Below, piece after piece: positions 15,926 to 23,931 of a DNA stretch of 50,096 nt. The position numbers were made by a program, and so were the translations under genes. The notes beneath the pieces were generated by a model. That model worked only from the letters and a program-made list of their open reading frames with translations, was not told the origin of the DNA and made no database searches. The stretch is from JBBPZA01 sp038330095 (GTDB lineage: Bacteria > Actinomycetota > Thermoleophilia > Solirubrobacterales > Solirubrobacteraceae), in contig JBBQNQ010000014.1 in the NCBI GenBank assembly GCA_038330095.1, forward strand, positions 1-50,096, read 5' to 3'. The number at the start of each line of letters is the position of its first letter. The stretch's first letter is position 1.

Positions 15926-16653
15926 CAGCGGTCGCGGTGGATCCGCTCGCGCGCGGGCCACCGCGCGACGGGGCCGAAGCGGCCACGTGGCCAGCCGATC
16001 GGGATGATCGCGAAGGTCTTGACCCGACGTGGGATCCCGAGCACCGTCTTGAACTCGGGCTCCAGCAACAGATGCCAGGTCGTGAGCGTCGCGGCCAGCC
16101 CGAGCGCTCGCGCGGCGAGCAGCAGGTTCTCCACCCCGGGGTAGACGCTTGCGGCCTCGGCCATCTCGCCCGAGCGCCGCGCGCTCGCGAGCATCACCGC
16201 GGCGCGCCGCGGCCCCTCGCCGCGCAGGCGCGAGGCGAACTGCAGGCCGCGGCTGCGCAGCTCGGCCATCCACGGGCCGTTGTCGTAGCAGGGCACGATG
16301 ATCGCCGGGGTCTCGTGGAAGTGGTCGCGCTGGTAGCGCAGCGCATCGCGGAGCCGGTCGTAGGCCTGCTCGCTCATGCCCTCGGGCACCACCGTCGCGA
16401 CCGTGTCGAGGTAGAAGCTCGAGACCTCGCGCCACAGCTCGGCGACGCGCGCCATCTGCTCGCGATCGGTCACCACGACGTAGTGGTAGCCCTGCACGTT
16501 GCCGCCGCTGGGCGCCCACGTCGCCGCCTCCACGAGCTGCACGAGCGTGTCCTCAGACACCGGGTCGGGCTTCAGGCGGCGCATCGCCCGCATCGTCCGC
16601 ATCACGTCGAACAGAGGCGCGTCCGGGCCGATCGGGACCGAGGAGGAGCTCAT
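15922..16653 (-). CDS. Nitroreductase family protein
   Basis: A 243-aa FMN-dependent nitroreductase-fold protein. RAMRRLKPDPVSEDTLVQLV and EAATWAPSGGNVQGYHYVVV form the typical N-terminal FMN-binding region, and VYPGVENLLLAARALGLAAT with FAIIPIGWPRGRFGP the C-terminal region. Such enzymes reduce nitroaromatics, quinones or enones with NAD(P)H; the physiological substrate is unknown. The ATG at 16653 is chosen because the family N-terminus starts there and TAGGGT lies 7 bases upstream; the frame continues spuriously upstream into leuS. Confidence 0.88.
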   Translation of the reverse strand: MSSSSVPIGPDAPLFDVMRTMRAMRRLKPDPVSEDTLVQLVEAATWAPSGGNVQGYHYVVVTDREQMARVAELWREVSSFYLDTVATVVPEGMSEQAYDRLRDALRYQRDHFHETPAIIVPCYDNGPWMAELRSRGLQFASRLRGEGPRRAAVMLASARRSGEMAEAASVYPGVENLLLAARALGLAATLTTWHLLLEPEFKTVLGIPRRVKTFAIIPIGWPRGRFGPVARWPARERIHRDRW

Positions 16654-16660
16654 GCGCCAC

Positions 16661-16666
16661 ACCCTA
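16661..16666 (-). promoter_or_regulatory. -10-like TAGGGT before the nitroreductase gene
   Basis: TAGGGT on the minus strand ends 7 bases before the ATG at 16653, in the 53-base gap after leuS. A leaderless nitroreductase-LOG transcript is suggested. Confidence 0.4.
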
Positions 16667-16706
16667 CCGCCGGACCGCGAGCCGCTTCGCGGCCCCGCTC
16701 GGGTGC

Positions 16707-19178
16707 CTACCTGACGACCAGGTTCACGAGCCGGCCGGGGACGACGACCTCCTTCACGACGTCGCGTCCGTCGACGTGCGCCTGGACGTTCGGAGCCGCG
16801 CGGCACAAGGCCGCGAGCTCCTCCTGAGCCGCCCCCGCGGGGGCGTCGACCCTGTCGCGCACCCTGCCGTTGACCTGGCACACCAGCTCGTAGGTATCGC
16901 GCTCCAGCAGAGCTTCGTCGACCTCGGGCCACGGCTGCTCCCACACCCGCCCGCCGGTCATCAGCTCGTAGGCCTCTGCTCCCAGGTGCGGCGCGAAGGG
17001 GAATAGCAGCGAGCCTGCCGTCGCGATCGCGAAGCGCAGCGCGCCGACCCCGGCCCCCGCCCGCCGCGCCGCGTAGCAGGCGTTCACGAGCTCCATCACC
17101 GCAGCGATCGCCGTGTTGAAGGCAAAGCGCCCCCCGCCGAGGTCGCGAGTCACCTTGTCGATCGCCCAGTGGGTCTTGCGCAGCAGCTCGAGGTCCGCGC
17201 CCGCGGGCGTGTCGGGCACCGGCTCCGCCCCGCTCTGCGCTGCGACCTCGGTCGCCAGCCGCCACAGCCTCGCCAGAAAGCGGTGCACCCCCTCGACGCC
17301 GGAGTCCGACCAATCCGCATCGTGGTCGGGCGGGCCGATGAACAGGATGTAGCAACGGGCGGTGTCCGCGCCGAAGCGCTCGACGATCGTCTGCGGGGAG
17401 ACGACGTTGCCCTTGGACTTGGACATCTTCGCCCCCTGGCGGGTGATCATGCCCTGGGTGAAGAGCCGGGCGAAGGGCTCCTGGACGTCGAGCAGGTCCA
17501 TGTCCGCCAGCGCCTTGACGAAGAAGCGCGCGTACATCAGGTGCAGGATCGCGTGCTCCACCCCGCCGATGTACTGGTCGACGGGCATCCACTCGCGCAC
17601 CGCCGCGCGATCCCAGGCAGCAGCGTCGTTATGGGAGTCGCAGTAGCGCAGGAAGTACCACGAGGAGTCGACGAAGGTGTCCATCGTGTCGGTCTCGCGC
17701 CGCGCCTCCCCGCCGCAGGACGGGCACCGGGTCCGAACCCAGTCCTCGGCGGCCGCCAGCGGCGAGCGGCCCCGCGGCGCGTAGTCGTCGACCTCGGGCA
17801 GCTCCACGGGGAGCTCGGAGTCGGGCACGGGCACGATGCCGCAGCGCTCGCAGTAGACGATCGGGATCGGGCAGCCCCAGTAGCGCTGGCGCGAGATCAG
17901 CCAGTCGCGCAGCCGGTAGTTGACCGAGGCGTGGCCGCGGCCCTCGCGGTCCAGCCAGTCGGTGATCGCCAGCTTGGCCTCCGTCGAGGACAGGCCGGTG
18001 AAGTGGCCGGAGTCGACCAGGCTCTCGTCGCCGGTGTGTCCCGCGAAGGCCGTGTCTTCCGGCGGCGCCTCGCCCGTCGCGGGGACGACCACCTGGCGGA
18101 TCGGCAGCCCGAAGGCGCGAGCGAAGTCGAAGTCGCGCTGGTCGTGGGCGGGGACGGCCATGATCGCGCCCGTCCCGTACTCCATGAGCACGTAGTCGGC
18201 GACGAACATGGGGATGCGCTCGCCGTTGACCGGGTTGCTCACGGTACGCCCGAGGGGGACGCCGGTCTTCGCCTTGTCGGTGTCGCCGCGCTCCTCGGCG
18301 GACTCCTGCACGGCGCGGTTGACGTACTCGTGCACCGCCCGCTCGTGCTCGGTACCCGCTGCGAGCCGGAACACGTCGGGGTGCTCCGGGGCCATGACGA
18401 AGAAGGTTGCCCCGAACAGCGTGTCGGGGCGAGTGGTGAAGACCGGGTAGTCGATGCCGAGCTCGTCGTTGCGGAAGGTCACCTCCGCGCCCTCCGAGCG
18501 CCCGATCCAGTTGCGCTGCATGGTGTTCACGTGCTCGGGCCAGCTGATCACCGCAAGGTCCTCGAGCAGCCGGTCGGCGTAGTCGGTGATGCGGAAGAAC
18601 CACTGCTCGAGCTGGCGCACCTCGACCGGGCTGCCGCAGCGCTCGCAATGCCCGTCGATGACCTGCTCGTTGGCCAGCACCGTCTGATCGACGGGACACC
18701 ATTGGACCGCCGCCTCCTTGCGGTAGGCGAGTCCGCGCTCGTAGAGGCGCAGGAAGATCCACTGCGTCCAGCGGTAGTAGGCGGGATCGTGGGTCGAGAG
18801 CTCGCGCGACCAGTCGATCGAGATGCCCCACGCGCGAAACTCGCGCTGGAAGGCGCGGATCGATTCCTCGGTCGCTTCGCGCGGCGGCTGGCCCGTCTTG
18901 ATCGCGTTGTTCTCGGCCGGCAGCCCGAACGCGTCATAGCCCATCGGATGCAGGACGCGGTAGCCGTTGCGCCGGCGGAAGTGGGCGACCGCGTCGCCGA
19001 CCGAGTAGGTCTTCAGGTGGCCGATGTGGGGCTCTCCGCTGGGGTAGGGGAGCATCTCGAGCACGTAGGCCTTGGGCCGTTCGTCGGGCTCGTTGGAGAC
19101 CTCCCAGGTGTGCTCCTGAGCCCACACGCGCTGCCACTTAGGCTCTATCTCGGCGGGGTCGTAGCGGCGCTCGGTCAT
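16707..19178 (-). CDS. leuS: Leucyl-tRNA synthetase
   Basis: An 823-aa class I synthetase of normal bacterial length. The HIGH motif is in LPYPSGEPHIGHLKTYSVGD, the KMSKS loop in GAKMSKSKGNVVSP, and the CP1 editing domain carries TTRPDTLFGATFF and VPAHDQRDFDFARAFG. Cys pairs CERCG and CPSCGG lie in zinc-binding insertions. It charges tRNA-Leu and edits mischarged products. The ATG at 19178 (MTERRYDPAEIEPKWQ) fits the family; the upstream in-frame start at 19214 would read through the promoter. TACCCT lies 8 bases before the ATG. It diverges from the epoxide-hydrolase-like gene with 41 bases between starts. Confidence 0.98.
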   Translation of the reverse strand: MTERRYDPAEIEPKWQRVWAQEHTWEVSNEPDERPKAYVLEMLPYPSGEPHIGHLKTYSVGDAVAHFRRRNGYRVLHPMGYDAFGLPAENNAIKTGQPPREATEESIRAFQREFRAWGISIDWSRELSTHDPAYYRWTQWIFLRLYERGLAYRKEAAVQWCPVDQTVLANEQVIDGHCERCGSPVEVRQLEQWFFRITDYADRLLEDLAVISWPEHVNTMQRNWIGRSEGAEVTFRNDELGIDYPVFTTRPDTLFGATFFVMAPEHPDVFRLAAGTEHERAVHEYVNRAVQESAEERGDTDKAKTGVPLGRTVSNPVNGERIPMFVADYVLMEYGTGAIMAVPAHDQRDFDFARAFGLPIRQVVVPATGEAPPEDTAFAGHTGDESLVDSGHFTGLSSTEAKLAITDWLDREGRGHASVNYRLRDWLISRQRYWGCPIPIVYCERCGIVPVPDSELPVELPEVDDYAPRGRSPLAAAEDWVRTRCPSCGGEARRETDTMDTFVDSSWYFLRYCDSHNDAAAWDRAAVREWMPVDQYIGGVEHAILHLMYARFFVKALADMDLLDVQEPFARLFTQGMITRQGAKMSKSKGNVVSPQTIVERFGADTARCYILFIGPPDHDADWSDSGVEGVHRFLARLWRLATEVAAQSGAEPVPDTPAGADLELLRKTHWAIDKVTRDLGGGRFAFNTAIAAVMELVNACYAARRAGAGVGALRFAIATAGSLLFPFAPHLGAEAYELMTGGRVWEQPWPEVDEALLERDTYELVCQVNGRVRDRVDAPAGAAQEELAALCRAAPNVQAHVDGRDVVKEVVVPGRLVNLVVR

Positions 19179-19186
19179 CGGCGGGG

Positions 19187-19192
19187 AGGGTA
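19187..19192 (-). promoter_or_regulatory. -10-like TACCCT before leuS
   Basis: TACCCT on the minus strand ends 8 bases before the leuS ATG. The same hexamer precedes lepA. It forms one half of a compact divergent leaderless promoter pair. Confidence 0.42.
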
Positions 19193-19205
19193 GCGGCGAC
19201 ACGGG

Positions 19206-19211
19206 TACGCT
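19206..19211 (+). promoter_or_regulatory. -10-like TACGCT before the hydrolase gene
   Basis: TACGCT ends 8 bases before the GTG at 19220, the same spacing as on the opposite strand for leuS. No Shine-Dalgarno site precedes the GTG. Confidence 0.42.
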
Positions 19212-19219
19212 CACCGGTC

Positions 19220-20146
19220 GTGGACCTCGACCCGACGGCCTTCACGATCAACCGTGCGCAGGTGCGCGAGGGCGTCGAGCTCGCGTACCTGCAGGAGGGA
19301 GCCGGCGGGTTCCCGCTGCTGCTCGTCCACGGCTGGCCGGAGACCAAGCGCATCTGGTGGCGCAACGTCGCGCCGCTCGCGCGCGCCGGCTTCGAGGTCA
19401 TCGTCCCGGACCTGCGCGGCTTCGGCGACTCGGGGCTCGCGCCCGACGACGCCTACGACCTCGCCGCCCACGCCCGCGACCTGCACGCGCTCGTCCGCGA
19501 CGTACTCGGGCACGAGCGCTGCGCCGCGTGCGGGGGGGACCTCGGCGGCGGGGTCATCCAGGACCTCGGCCTGCGCTTCGAGGGCTTCGTCGCCCGCCAG
19601 TGCCTGTTCAACACGGTGCTGCCGCTGATACCGGACGCCTACGCGGAGGCGGGCCTGCCCACGACGCCGCAACCGGTGACCCGCATGGCCGCCGACTACT
19701 TCCTGCGCCAGGGCCGCGAGGCCGACGCCCTGGCCGCAGAGCTCTACACCCCCGACAAGCGCCGGCGCTATGTCGCGGGCTTCTACGGCTCGCGCTTCTG
19801 GGCCGCGCCGGCAGCCTTCGACGGCGAGTCGATCGCCTTCATGACCGAGCCCTTCGCCGACCCCGACCGCCTGCGCGCCTCGTTCGGAAACTACGAGTCG
19901 GCCCTGGGCACCCGGAACCTCTCCGAGGCGCCGCGGTTCTTCGAGCGCAACCCCGTCCAGACCCTCATCCTCTACGGCCCCGAGGACCACGTGATCTGGC
20001 GCGACTTCCCGGAGCGCTGCGAGGTCGCCTTCCCCAACCGCGTCGGCCCGTTCGTCGTCCCGCGCGCAGGGCACTTCCTGCAGTGGGAGCGGGCAGAGCT
20101 GCTCAACGACGCGCTGAGCGCCTTCCTGCGCCCCTCGCTCGGCTGA
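19220..20146 (+). CDS. Alpha/beta hydrolase, epoxide hydrolase/dehalogenase-like
   Basis: A 308-aa alpha/beta hydrolase. The oxyanion motif HGWP (37-40) and the nucleophile elbow GGDLGG, with Asp107 in place of serine, place it in the Asp-nucleophile branch with epoxide hydrolases and haloalkane/haloacetate dehalogenases. The likely charge-relay acid is Asp256 (YGPEDHVIW) and the base His285 (PRAGHFLQWE). A cap domain lies between about 130 and 235. The HGxP form favours epoxide hydrolase, but the substrate cannot be read from sequence. It diverges from leuS, starts with GTG and has a leaderless-type promoter. Confidence 0.88.
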   Translation: MDLDPTAFTINRAQVREGVELAYLQEGAGGFPLLLVHGWPETKRIWWRNVAPLARAGFEVIVPDLRGFGDSGLAPDDAYDLAAHARDLHALVRDVLGHERCAACGGDLGGGVIQDLGLRFEGFVARQCLFNTVLPLIPDAYAEAGLPTTPQPVTRMAADYFLRQGREADALAAELYTPDKRRRYVAGFYGSRFWAAPAAFDGESIAFMTEPFADPDRLRASFGNYESALGTRNLSEAPRFFERNPVQTLILYGPEDHVIWRDFPERCEVAFPNRVGPFVVPRAGHFLQWERAELLNDALSAFLRPSLG

Positions 20147-20211
20147 GCGGGTCTGTCGCCAAGCGACCCAACTCCCATGTATTAACCTTGCCGTCCTAGC
20201 CGAATTTCGTT

Positions 20212-20284
20212 GGGGCTGTAGCTCAGCTGGGAGAGCGCCGCCATGGCATGGCGGAGGTCAGGGGTTCGAGCCCCCTCAGCTCCA
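20212..20284 (+). tRNA. tRNA-Ala (anticodon GGC)
   Basis: A 73-base cloverleaf. The acceptor is GGGGCTG/CAGCTCC with one G-U pair, the D arm GCTC/GAGC, the anticodon stem CCGCC/GGCGG with loop ATGGCAT giving anticodon GGC, and the T arm AGGGG/CCCCT with loop TTCGAGC. The 3' CCA is not encoded. It reads GCC/GCU codons. It lies 65 bases after the hydrolase gene and converges on the coiled-coil gene. Confidence 0.97.
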
Positions 20285-20294
20285 CTTCGCGCCG

Positions 20295-21185
20295 CTAGCT
20301 CCCCGGGATGAAGTCGGGGACGTCGAAGTCGGTGTCATCGGACCCAGGGCCGGAGGCGCGCGGTCTCCGGGCGGTCGTGCCGCGGACGTCGCTCGGTGGG
20401 TCGGTGGTGTACTTGTCCATCCGGGCGGTCAAACGCGAGTGCGCTGTGGAGACGTCGCGCAGGAGCCGGTCTGCGTTGGTCCGCAGCGACGAGCTGAGCG
20501 CGCGCAGGTCCTCGGAGAGCTGGGTGCCCTCCGCTAGGACGTCGCGGGCCGCATCGCGCGCGTCGCGCGTCAGGTGTCGCGCCTCCTGGACGGCGTCTTC
20601 GCGCGCCTGGCGGGCATCGTCTTGGGCCTGCTCGCGCAGGCTGGCGGCGGATTCCTCCGCTTGGGCGACGATCTCCCGTGCGCTCTGGACGGTCTCACCG
20701 CGCACGCGCTTGTTCTCGTCCGCAGCCTCACCGCGCGCGCGCTCGATCTCGGCCGCCGTCTCCTCGCGCAGGCGCTTGCTCTCGGCCGCGGCCTCGGCGC
20801 GGACGGCCGCGGCCTCGGTGCGGACGCGCCCGCTCTCGGCCGCGGCCTCGGCGCGGACGCGCTTGCTCTCGACCGCAGTCCGCTCCGCCTGCGCCGCCGT
20901 CTCGTCCCGCGCCCGGATCAGGTTGGCGTTGAGCTCTTCGGCCTCCGCCTGCGCAGCAGCCAGCAGCTCGCCTGCCTTCTTCTGGGCGTCCTCGACGAGG
21001 CCGTCGCTCCTGCGGTCAGCTCGCGAGAGCCGCTTGCGCGCCTCCCGGTCCGCCTCGGAGACCAGCTTTGCCGCCGCCTCCTCGGCGTCGGAGAGGATCC
21101 CGGCGGCCGCCTCCTCGGCGGCGCCGACGATTGCGGTGACGCGCGCAGAGGCGCTCGCCGTCGGGTTCGGCTGTTCCTCGGCCAT
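20295..21185 (-). CDS. Long coiled-coil protein with 11-residue repeats
   Basis: A 296-aa, almost wholly helical, Ala/Glu/Arg-rich protein. Residues 106-167 contain five imperfect 11-residue units (ESKRVRAEAAA, ESGRVRTEAAA, ESKRLREETAA, EIERARGEAAD, ENKRVRGETVQ) and one 7-residue partial unit. The C-terminus (from about 262) is disordered and acidic (GSDDTDFDVPDFIPGS). It has no membrane helix or enzyme motif. The composition resembles actinobacterial DivIVA/Wag31-like or apolipoprotein/LEA-like coiled coils, but the DivIVA N-terminal domain is absent, so a cytoskeletal or scaffold role is only a guess. TACGAT lies 6 bases before the ATG. Confidence 0.8.
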   Translation of the reverse strand: MAEEQPNPTASASARVTAIVGAAEEAAAGILSDAEEAAAKLVSEADREARKRLSRADRRSDGLVEDAQKKAGELLAAAQAEAEELNANLIRARDETAAQAERTAVESKRVRAEAAAESGRVRTEAAAVRAEAAAESKRLREETAAEIERARGEAADENKRVRGETVQSAREIVAQAEESAASLREQAQDDARQAREDAVQEARHLTRDARDAARDVLAEGTQLSEDLRALSSSLRTNADRLLRDVSTAHSRLTARMDKYTTDPPSDVRGTTARRPRASGPGSDDTDFDVPDFIPGS

Positions 21186-21191
21186 GAGCGG

Positions 21192-21197
21192 ATCGTA
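21192..21197 (-). promoter_or_regulatory. -10-like TACGAT before the coiled-coil gene
   Basis: TACGAT on the minus strand ends 6 bases before the ATG at 21185, consistent with a leaderless transcript. Confidence 0.38.
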
Positions 21198-21238
21198 CGA
21201 CCGGCCGCAGCCGGAAGGCGCAAGAAGCAGCCCAGCGC

Positions 21239-21484
21239 TCAGCGCGGATTCTGGCGCTCGGCCGCTTCGTCGACGTGGTCGTCGCTCGCGCTGAGACGGC
21301 TGGTGCCCTCACCCACGCCCGGCTGACCACCCTTCTCGCGGCCCTGCGGCCGCTGCGAGATGTCGCTGCCGCGACGGGAGTAGTAGGCGAAGATGCCCCC
21401 GGCGAGCACGATCACGATGACTGCGGCCAGCAGGAGGTTGCCGGTGGTGCTTGCGAGGACGGGAAGCTGGAAGGCGATGTGCAT
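21239..21484 (-). CDS. Small single-pass membrane protein
   Basis: An 81-aa protein with one membrane helix (NLLLAAVIVIVLAGGIFAYY) after a short N-terminus, then a basic/polar tail beginning SRRGSDIS. Positive charges after the helix suggest the tail is cytoplasmic. It is not assigned to a family. The ATG at 21484 is the only good start. It lies 53 bases upstream of the coiled-coil gene in the same direction and 183 bases downstream of rsfS. I see no gene in the 21485-21667 gap. Confidence 0.65.
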   Translation of the reverse strand: MHIAFQLPVLASTTGNLLLAAVIVIVLAGGIFAYYSRRGSDISQRPQGREKGGQPGVGEGTSRLSASDDHVDEAAERQNPR

Positions 21485-21667
21485 CGTCGCAGTATGCGCG
21501 CCCGTGGCGGTTCATAAGCGCCGGATTGAGGAGCTTGCGGGCCCAACCCTCCCTCGCCGGGGCGCGTGCTTCCTGTCCAGGTGGTCAGCGTGCGCGGCGG
21601 ACGCTTTCCCCGAACCGCGGCGTCGGGTCCGTGGGAGGTCCGCTCCAGCTGCTCGGTGCTGGTCGCG

Positions 21668-22030
21668 TCACGGCCCTGAGGCGCTTCCGACGACGGCGCG
21701 CGCCGGGACCTCGCCCCAGAGGCGCTCGAGGGCGTAGAACGAGCGCGTCTCCGGGGTGAACACGTGCACGACGACGTCGAGGTAGTCCATCAGCACCCAG
21801 TGCGCTTCGGACAGGCCCTCGACGCGCCGCGGGAGCACGCCGTGGTCCTTCTTCATCCCGAGATGGATCGCGTCGTGGATGGCCTTGGCCTGGCGATCGG
21901 TGTTGCCTGAGCAGACGACGAAGAAGTCGGTGTACTCGAGGACGCCGCGCAGGTCGAGCTCGACGATGTCGATCGCCTTCTTGTCGGCGGCGTAACCGGC
22001 GACCGTGTGGGCGAGGGCCTCGGGACTCAC
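21668..22030 (-). CDS. rsfS: Ribosomal silencing factor RsfS
   Basis: A 120-aa protein of the RsfS/Iojap family, which binds L14 and blocks subunit joining under starvation. Conserved parts are DKKAIDIVELDLRGVLEYTD, FFVVCSGNTDRQAKAI and EGLSEAHWVLMDYLDVVVHV. The length is normal. The GTG at 22030 overlaps the nadD stop as GTGA, the usual nadD-rsfS coupling. Confidence 0.96.
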   Translation of the reverse strand: MSPEALAHTVAGYAADKKAIDIVELDLRGVLEYTDFFVVCSGNTDRQAKAIHDAIHLGMKKDHGVLPRRVEGLSEAHWVLMDYLDVVVHVFTPETRSFYALERLWGEVPARAVVGSASGP

Positions 22031-22644
22031 CGCGCCGCTCCCACCCCGGCCCGGTAGAGGCCGTGGGCGCCGATGTAGTCGGCGACCGCGTCGGGTACCA
22101 GGTAGCGGATCGGCCGCCCCTCGGCGACGCGCCGGCGCACGAGCGAGCTCGAGACGTCCACACGCGGCATCTCGAAGAAGGCGACCCCCTCCTCGTGCCT
22201 CAGGCCCGCGAGGGACTCCCCGATGTCCGCCCGGCCGGCGCCCTTGCGCTCGGCGACTGCGACCGTCGCGAGCTCGAGAATGCGCTCGGGCTCGCGCCAG
22301 GAGGGCAGGCCACGGGCCATGTCGCCTCCGGCGATGAAGGTCAGGTCGTCCTCCGGCTGGAGCTCATGCAGCGTCTGGAGCGTATCGACCGTGAACGACG
22401 GCCCGCCGCGCTCGACCTCGAGCGTCGACACGGCGAGGCGCTCGTCATCCGCCGCCGCGCGCCGGCAGAGCTCGACGCGATGGAGCGCCCCGGGGTCGTC
22501 GCTCAGCTCCTTGTGGGGCGGGACGGCGACCGGGACGAGGAGCACGACGTCGAGGCTCAGCTGGTCGAAGGCCTCCTGCGCGCAGACCAGGTGGCCGAGG
22601 TGGGGCGGGTTGAAGCTCCCGCCGAGGATGCCGAGGCGCGCCAC
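22027..22644 (-). CDS. nadD: Nicotinate-nucleotide adenylyltransferase
   Basis: A 205-aa NadD that makes deamido-NAD from nicotinate mononucleotide and ATP. The nucleotidyltransferase motif GGSFNPPHLGH is at residues 8-18, the ATP-loop equivalent of ISSTxIR is VSSSLVRRRV, and PPHKELSDDPGALHRVELC is conserved. The GTG at 22644 shares its G with the TAG stop of proA, and homology starts exactly there, so the longer in-frame extension is rejected. Confidence 0.95.
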   Translation of the reverse strand: MARLGILGGSFNPPHLGHLVCAQEAFDQLSLDVVLLVPVAVPPHKELSDDPGALHRVELCRRAAADDERLAVSTLEVERGGPSFTVDTLQTLHELQPEDDLTFIAGGDMARGLPSWREPERILELATVAVAERKGAGRADIGESLAGLRHEEGVAFFEMPRVDVSSSLVRRRVAEGRPIRYLVPDAVADYIGAHGLYRAGVGAAR

Positions 22645-23918
22645 TACGGCCGGATGTGACCCGAGCCCTCGACCACGTACTTGTAGGTGCACAGCTCGCG
22701 CATGCCGATCGGCCCGCGGGCGTGGAGCTTCTGAGTCGAGTTGCCCATCTCGGCGCCCATGCCGAACTCGCCTCCGTCGGTGAAGCGCGTGGACGCGTTG
22801 ACGTAGACGCAGGCGGCGTCGACCCCTCGCTCGAAGGCGCGGGCGGCCGCGGTGTCACGGGTCACGATTGCCTCGGAGTGGCCAGACCCGTAGCGGTTGA
22901 TGTGCTCCACCGCCTCCTCGGCCGATCCGACGACGCCGACGGCGAGGATCAGCGCGAGGAACTCGACGGACCAGTCCTCGTCGGTGGCCATCGCGATGTC
23001 GCCGCCGGCTAGCTCGCCGGCCAGCTCGCGCGTGCGGTCGTCGACGCGCAGCTCCACCCCCGCCTCGCGCAGGGCGCCCAGAGCGCGCGGCAGGAACTGC
23101 GCCGCGACCGCCTCGTGGACGAGCAGCGTCTCGGCGGCGTTGCAGACGCCGGGGCGCTGGAGCTTTGAGTTGAGGATGATCGCCAGGGCATCGTCGAGGT
23201 CGGCGGCGGCGTCTACGTAGACGTGGCAGTTACCCGACGCGGCGTAGAGGACGGGGACGGTGGCGACCGCCTTCAGCGCGGCCTTCAGCCCCTCGCCTCC
23301 GCGGGGGATGATGAGGTCGACCAGCCCGTCGGCGGTCGCCAGCTCCGCGAGCTCGGAGCGCTCGCCTCCGGCGACGATCCCCAACGCGCCCTCCGGAAGC
23401 CCGGCGGCGACGGCGGCCTCGCTCGCCACCGCGCCCAGGACGGCGTTGGAGCCACTGGCGGCCGAGGAGCCGCGAAGGACGATCGCGTTGCCCGACTTCA
23501 GGGCCAGGGCCGCGGCGTCGATGGTCACGTTCGGGCGGGCCTCGTAGACGATCGCGACGACGCCCAGCGGGACGCGGACCTTGCGAAGGTCGAGCCCGTT
23601 GGGCAGCCGGCGCCCGTCGATGACCTCGCCGACCGGGTCGGGCAGGGCGGCGATCGTTCGCACGCCGTCCGCCATCGCGCGCACGCGCGCCTCGTCGAGG
23701 CGCAGCTTGTCGAGGAAGGCGGGATCGTGGCCGGCCTCGCGCGCGCCCTCGAGGTCGCGGGCATTGGCCTCGAGCACCTGGTCGGTGTGCTCGACGACCG
23801 CCGCGGCGATCGCCTCCAGCGCGGCGTCGCGGACGCCGGCGTCCAGCCCGGCTAGCGCGCGCGACGCGCGACGGGCCGCAACGCAGACCTCGGTGGCGGT
23901 GGTGGCGGCGGTTGCCAT
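22644..23918 (-). CDS. proA: Gamma-glutamyl phosphate reductase
   Basis: A 424-aa aldehyde-dehydrogenase-fold enzyme, the second step of proline synthesis. The catalytic cysteine lies in QRPGVCNAAETLLVH; other signatures are VPLGVVAIVYEARPNVT, ALKSGNAIVLRGSSAA and TRFTDGGEFGMGAEMGNSTQ. The ATG at 23918 is 13 bases after the proB stop; the frame extends spuriously upstream into proB. Part of the obg-proB-proA-nadD-rsfS run. Confidence 0.97.
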   Translation of the reverse strand: MATAATTATEVCVAARRASRALAGLDAGVRDAALEAIAAAVVEHTDQVLEANARDLEGAREAGHDPAFLDKLRLDEARVRAMADGVRTIAALPDPVGEVIDGRRLPNGLDLRKVRVPLGVVAIVYEARPNVTIDAAALALKSGNAIVLRGSSAASGSNAVLGAVASEAAVAAGLPEGALGIVAGGERSELAELATADGLVDLIIPRGGEGLKAALKAVATVPVLYAASGNCHVYVDAAADLDDALAIILNSKLQRPGVCNAAETLLVHEAVAAQFLPRALGALREAGVELRVDDRTRELAGELAGGDIAMATDEDWSVEFLALILAVGVVGSAEEAVEHINRYGSGHSEAIVTRDTAAARAFERGVDAACVYVNASTRFTDGGEFGMGAEMGNSTQKLHARGPIGMRELCTYKYVVEGSGHIRP

Positions 23919-23931
23919 GGAGAAGAGGGTA

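Noticed and set aside
17169..19193. 674-codon plus frame opposite leuS
   Set aside because: It is a shadow of leuS; the product has no domain and leuS has all synthetase motifs.
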